Origin: Nitrospira sp.
GTDB taxonomy: Bacteria; UBA10199; SBBF01
Direction of reading: 5' to 3'
Length of the DNA stretch: 41,184 nucleotides
Assembly (NCBI GenBank): GCA_005240075.1
Contig: SBBF01000092.1
Coordinates: 1 to 41,184 of the forward strand
Shown here: piece after piece, positions 40,692 through 41,184 of the stretch
Position numbering within the stretch: position 1 is the stretch's first letter
Layout: each line of letters opens with the position of its first letter
Translations under genes and position numbers: made by a program
Notes under the pieces: model-generated
Database searches by the model: none
The model's input: only the letters and a program-made list of their open reading frames with translations
What the model was told of the DNA's origin: nothing

Positions 40692-41184
40692 GTGAAACAA
40701 TCTCAAAAGACATTGGCATTATGGCTTGTTATTCTATTATTGGCGGTTTCAACGGTTCATTTCTTTAATACCCGCCCCAAGTTAAGGGAGCCGATCAATT
40801 TCAGCGAATTTTTGGAGGCGGTTAAAAATAATGACCTGACCGAAATCACCGTATCAGGGGAGGAATATTCAGGCCGGTTTAAGGAGGGGGTAAAAGAGGG
40901 GGGTTATTTTGTCACCATTGGGCCCGCTTATAGTGAAAAGGTTTTGGACTTGATTTCAGCCTCCAAAGCACAGGTTGAATTCAAAAAAAGGGAAGACACC
41001 CCGATTTGGCAACAATTCCTCTTTTCCTGGCTTCCGATGCTGGTTCTTTTTATTTTTTTCTTTTTCTTCATGCGGCAGATCCAGATTGGCGGGGGGAAGG
41101 CGTTGTCGTTTGGAAAATCCAAGGCCCGTCTTTTGAACGAAAACCAGAAAAAAGTCACTTTTGTCGATGTGGCCGGTGTGGATG
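40692..41184 (+). CDS. ftsH: ATP-dependent zinc metalloprotease FtsH (5' part, cut by window end)
   Basis: The first 164 residues of FtsH, the membrane-anchored AAA+ protease that degrades membrane and regulatory proteins, lie before the window end. The N-terminal anchor (KTLALWLVILLLAVSTVHFF), the periplasmic domain (INFSEFLEAVKNNDLTEI) and the second membrane segment (LPMLVLFIFFFFFMRQIQIG) are followed by KALSFGKSKARLL and VTFVDVAGVD, the start of the AAA module. The start is the GTG at 40692. A TTG at 40653 in the same frame is a less likely alternative, as neither has a clear ribosome site. It is divergent from rlpA and is probably transcribed from the promoter at 40599-40627. Confidence 0.9.
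   Translation, partial: MKQSQKTLALWLVILLLAVSTVHFFNTRPKLREPINFSEFLEAVKNNDLTEITVSGEEYSGRFKEGVKEGGYFVTIGPAYSEKVLDLISASKAQVEFKKREDTPIWQQFLFSWLPMLVLFIFFFFFMRQIQIGGGKALSFGKSKARLLNENQKKVTFVDVAGVD

Overview
The window looks like chromosomal DNA of a Gram-negative, respiring bacterium of moderate GC content. The evidence is a System I (Ccm) cytochrome c maturation operon, an RlpA lipoprotein, an MMPL/RND-type membrane protein and a Bat 'aerotolerance' operon. The gene set and the many short palindromic repeats resemble deltaproteobacterial or related candidate-phylum genomes. That placement is inference, because no rRNA or other decisive marker is present.

Layout. (1) 1-1000: a probable IS21-like end remnant followed by a VapBC-type toxin-antitoxin pair. 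(2) 1040-5883: central carbon genes, namely an ACT-domain malic enzyme, a propionyl-CoA carboxylase beta subunit, and (convergent) a single-chain B12-dependent acyl-CoA mutase of the MeaA/ethylmalonyl-CoA-mutase type. A second PIN toxin without an intact antitoxin sits upstream of the mutase. (3) 6621-9807: a three-gene cluster of a Tes-like (COG1964-type) radical SAM enzyme, a CDP-alcohol phosphatidyltransferase and an SCP2-like lipid-carrier protein. This is the best candidate in the window for an undescribed lipid-modifying system. A convergent acyl-CoA dehydrogenase follows. (4) 11162-19387: the pyrimidine operon pyrR-pyrB-pyrC-carA-carB, with dnaJ translationally coupled to carB. (5) 19501-32394: moxR-DUF58-DUF4381-like-batA-batBC fusion-batD-batE, continuing with tiny gaps into an alpha/beta hydrolase (lysophospholipase type), an MMPL/RND protein and an APC permease. 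Regions 4 and 5 form a same-strand run of about 21 kb. (6) 32407-33909, minus strand: an amidohydrolase, an irregular tRNA gene and two intrinsic terminators, with a degenerate inverted copy of the tRNA 5' half between the terminators. (7) 33998-40095: the ccm operon (ccmE, a ccmF-ccmH fusion, a short ccmI-like gene, an unknown secreted/membrane protein, ccmA, ccmB, ccmC, ccmD). (8) 40040-41184: convergent rlpA and the 5' part of ftsH.

How the genes work together. PCC, the acyl-CoA mutase and malic enzyme could connect propionyl-CoA or ethylmalonyl-CoA to the C4 pool and pyruvate. The radical SAM, CDP-alcohol transferase and SCP2 genes suggest lipid chain or head-group remodelling. The pyr operon supplies UMP precursors. 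MoxR/Bat proteins act at the periplasmic face of the membrane in envelope stress or assembly. The Ccm genes assemble c-type cytochromes.

A recurring theme is short palindromic repeats, both in spacers and apparently inside genes: before pyrR, inside carA, between carA and carB, inside carB, around moxR and DUF58, and inside the permease. Several genes lack a clear Shine-Dalgarno sequence, and two predicted promoters would give almost leaderless transcripts.
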